From PKWO01 sp036384915 (GTDB taxonomy: Bacteria; Pseudomonadota; Gammaproteobacteria; Burkholderiales; Burkholderiaceae_D): a DNA stretch of 27,118 bases. The notes under the pieces were generated by a model. The model saw only the letters and a list, made by a program, of their open reading frames with translations. It did no database searches and was not told the origin of the DNA. The stretch covers positions 1-27,118 of the forward strand of contig DASVLJ010000014.1 in NCBI GenBank assembly GCA_036384915.1. Reading direction: 5' to 3'. Both the position numbers and the translations under genes were made by a program. Of this stretch, positions 25,191-27,118 are shown piece after piece. Every line of letters starts with the position of its first letter. The stretch's first letter is position 1.

Positions 25191-26966
25191 TCACTTGTCA
25201 ACATAGTGATGGTGGAGGAACTGGAGCATATCCTTTTGATGGGAAGCAATGGTGTTTGCGTCCCATGCTTCTTGCTTCTTCTTCTCGAAAATATGTGCCA
25301 GCTTCAGCGCATCATAGCGTGGCTTGGCCCGAAAATCCTCTCGTTTTACCGGGACTGGCTTGTTGCTATAGGAAGAATTCTCGCCTGGGCTAAGTAAGAC
25401 CAAATTACCAAAGGAATGCAAGCTTTCGTCTCCAATCTGAGAGTCGTATTTTTCGTTTCGAGGGTGTACATGCTCAATCGAATTTTTCGAAGTAATCCGA
25501 TATGCGTCGAGCTTGTCTGGATCGAAGAGGTGTACGTCAGCTTGGCGTCTGCGCCATAGTACGTATTCAAGCTTTTGAAACCAATAGTGTTCGAACGCTG
25601 TCCCCTTTGGTGTCGAGAGCTCCTCGCAAACCTCGTCGATATCGCGTAAGTTTTGGCAGTCATCGTCAATGAGGATAAAGCTTGCCTCTTTTTGTGTGCA
25701 CGTCGCAAGCGATAGCTGGTCGTCTATTTCCTCCAACAATTCTTCGACTTCAGAAAGTTTCGTTAACTTTTCTACTGACAGATAGCCCAGAAAAGGGGTT
25801 AGCCAATATTGTGCGCTGCGCTCACCGCTAAAGTTGCGCACACTTTCGAGTTGGACCAGGTCAGTCATCTTGTTCGCTTTCCGGCTCAACCTACCTTTGC
25901 TTTTATCGAAATGAACGGCGGCGAGGCAAAGATGTTCTTCACTCTCGATGTCTGTGCGAACCCACTTAATAACCCATCGGTCAAACTGATAGCGTACCTC
26001 CCACAAGCAGCGTAGAAATTCCTTAACTTCTCGCTCCGCCGCCGTTTCCAAGAATTTTGAAAAGCAGCGATTTAGCTGGCTGTCGATAACCCTCGTTTCT
26101 ATGTCGGTCTGTCCTTTACGTTTCTGAAAAATGCGAAAAGCGTGAATTAGCAACAGCGGGAAACCAATTATCGATCTGCAGTAGACGTCAGTATCGTCCA
26201 CGTTAACCTTTGTTTCGACGAACTTTTTCTCCGTTGCCCGATTGGAAGTCGCGGCCAGTTCCGCGATACTCATTCCCACATTTGTACCACGGGCCGGCTT
26301 CTCCAACGGAAATTTCCCCCGGTCGTATGTGGCCAATTCATCGTACCGCAGGCGCCCCCAATTCGCATTCGGAAACACCTTCCGCAAGTTACGTTCAAAA
26401 TAGTTGTTCATGTTTTCGCAGGCCTGCCATATTGCATCGTAATGATGGCGATCCTGCGACATTTTTCTTAGTAGCGCCGCTTTGAGGATATCGCTCTGCT
26501 CAAGCTGTACACCACCGGTATTCATGGTGATGAACAAACGATTCAGATCTAGTCCTTGCGGTACTAGGTTATTGACCCATTTGACATGCTGATGAATAAA
26601 ATTGGACAAGCCAGCTATTCGCTCGATGGGAGCTCCTTGCAAACTTTCGAACTTGCTTCTCAATGTTACATATGCGTTGTAAAGAGGCCGTAGATACGGG
26701 TCGCATTGTATCGTTTTATCCCTTACCGCTTGAGCGTTCGTGACACCGGCCCAATGAGCGAGTTGAGCCTGTACATTTTCTCGAACTGCAAATATCATAC
26801 GTGACCGGCCTCGCAGGATGACGAGTCTGTTCAACTTGTCTTCTGGATAAACTTTCCCAAATGCTGAGACCATCAGCATAAGTGTCGTCAAGCGCTGTTG
26901 GCCGTCGATTAGTTCGTATATCTTGTATTTTTGGGACGATAGTACTAAAGTGGACCCGTCAGTCAA
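25191..26966 (-). pseudogene. GmrSD-type DUF262/DUF1524 nuclease, 5'-truncated
   Basis: A 591-residue remainder of a GmrSD-like type IV restriction protein, which uses nucleotide hydrolysis (DUF262, ParB/Srx-like) and an HNH nuclease (DUF1524) to cut modified DNA. Visible are YELIDGQQRLTTLML (DGQQR at 21-25), FITMNTGGVQLEQSDILKAALL (about 146-167), and the HNH part EHVHPRN (H499, H501) with SFGNLVLLSPGENSSYSNK. The normal first 60-80 residues, with the IPxYQRxYxW motif that completes the active site, are missing. Upstream of the TTG at 26966 the frame hits a stop at about 26975-26977, and no other frame up to the window edge encodes that motif. It faces the helicase operon tail to tail, 92 bases apart. 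Probably inactive. Confidence 0.82.
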
Positions 26967-27118
26967 GACAGATTTTTAGCGAATTTAAGCTGTATCCATT
27001 TCTTCACACGCAGCGGAACAGCGCTGCCCTGGTTCTGTGCGGGGAGAATCCCCTGCGCAGCGTAGCGGAGCAGGGGATTCTCCCCGCGCGCCGCCGAATT
27101 TGTCGGCAATCATCGCCC
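26967..27118. other. Foreign junction sequence at right edge
   Basis: These 152 bases replace the expected 5' end of the DUF262 gene. They carry no recognised gene, but include a long perfect stem (27041-27085). The composition changes from AT-rich to GC-rich at about 26960-27000. The end of an insertion sequence or another element lying to the right is the likely explanation. The exact junction could be anywhere in about 26945-26978. Confidence 0.45.
27041..27085. repeat. Long perfect inverted repeat
   Basis: Fifteen-base arms GGGGAGAATCCCCTG (27041-27055) and CAGGGGATTCTCCCC (27071-27085) enclose a 15-base loop. Two more G-C pairs extend the stem outward. Each arm also contains its own small palindrome GGGGA/TCCCC-like core. 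There is no T-run on either side, so it is more like a REP-type or mobile-element hairpin than a terminator. Confidence 0.75.

Overview
The window looks like an accessory, defence-island type region of a high-GC proteobacterium. A Burkholderiales-like betaproteobacterium is my best guess. This rests on codon and GC habit and on the gene families seen (IS5-type transposase, DUF3761 protein, S1/P1 nuclease, PF04185 phosphoesterase); no rRNA or housekeeping marker is present to fix it. There is no tRNA, rRNA or CRISPR array that I can see. Broken genes and truncated mobile elements mark repeated insertion and deletion.

Layout. (1) 1-518: the 3' end of an IS5-family element, with its right terminal repeat and a YTAR-type target duplication. 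(2) 558-1925 (-): a winged-helix Fic-family protein with a non-canonical Fic motif, preceded by a repeated palindromic operator-like sequence. (3) 2000-2541: about 0.5 kb with no convincing gene. (4) 2542-10177 (-): a complete four-gene Wadjet operon in the order jetA-jetB-jetC-jetD (kleisin, MukE-like, SMC ATPase, TOPRIM nuclease), with overlapping ends and two TTG starts. It looks closest to type III. (5) 10669-11466 (-): an unknown protein with an AT-hook-like N-terminus. (6) 11467-13859: a hairpin-rich intergenic stretch, then tnsA and a 3'-truncated tnsB of a Tn7-like transposon, with no tnsC or tniQ. (7) 13871-15162: a small DUF3761 exported protein (-) and an S1/P1 nuclease pseudogene (+) with a frameshift and an internal deletion. 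(8) 15283-20136 (+): a membrane protein and a phospholipase C-type phosphoesterase ten bases apart, then an 891-residue unknown protein. (9) 20515-25098 (+): a two-gene, visibly AT-richer operon of a PD-(D/E)XK nuclease and a 1211-residue Ski2-like helicase, the logic of Hachiman (HamA/HamB). (10) 25191-26966 (-): a GmrSD-type DUF262/DUF1524 nuclease missing its N-terminus. It ends at foreign-looking sequence carrying a long perfect stem at the right edge.

Functionally, three nucleic-acid defence modules are stacked here: Wadjet (cleaves small circular DNA after loop extrusion), the nuclease-helicase pair (DNA-damage or phage-triggered nuclease) and GmrSD (modified-DNA restriction, probably inactivated). 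They lie among transposase remnants. The most novel candidates are the long HamB-like helicase with its unassigned C-terminal 490 residues, the unusual Walker B of JetC, and the membrane protein/phosphoesterase/891-residue cassette.
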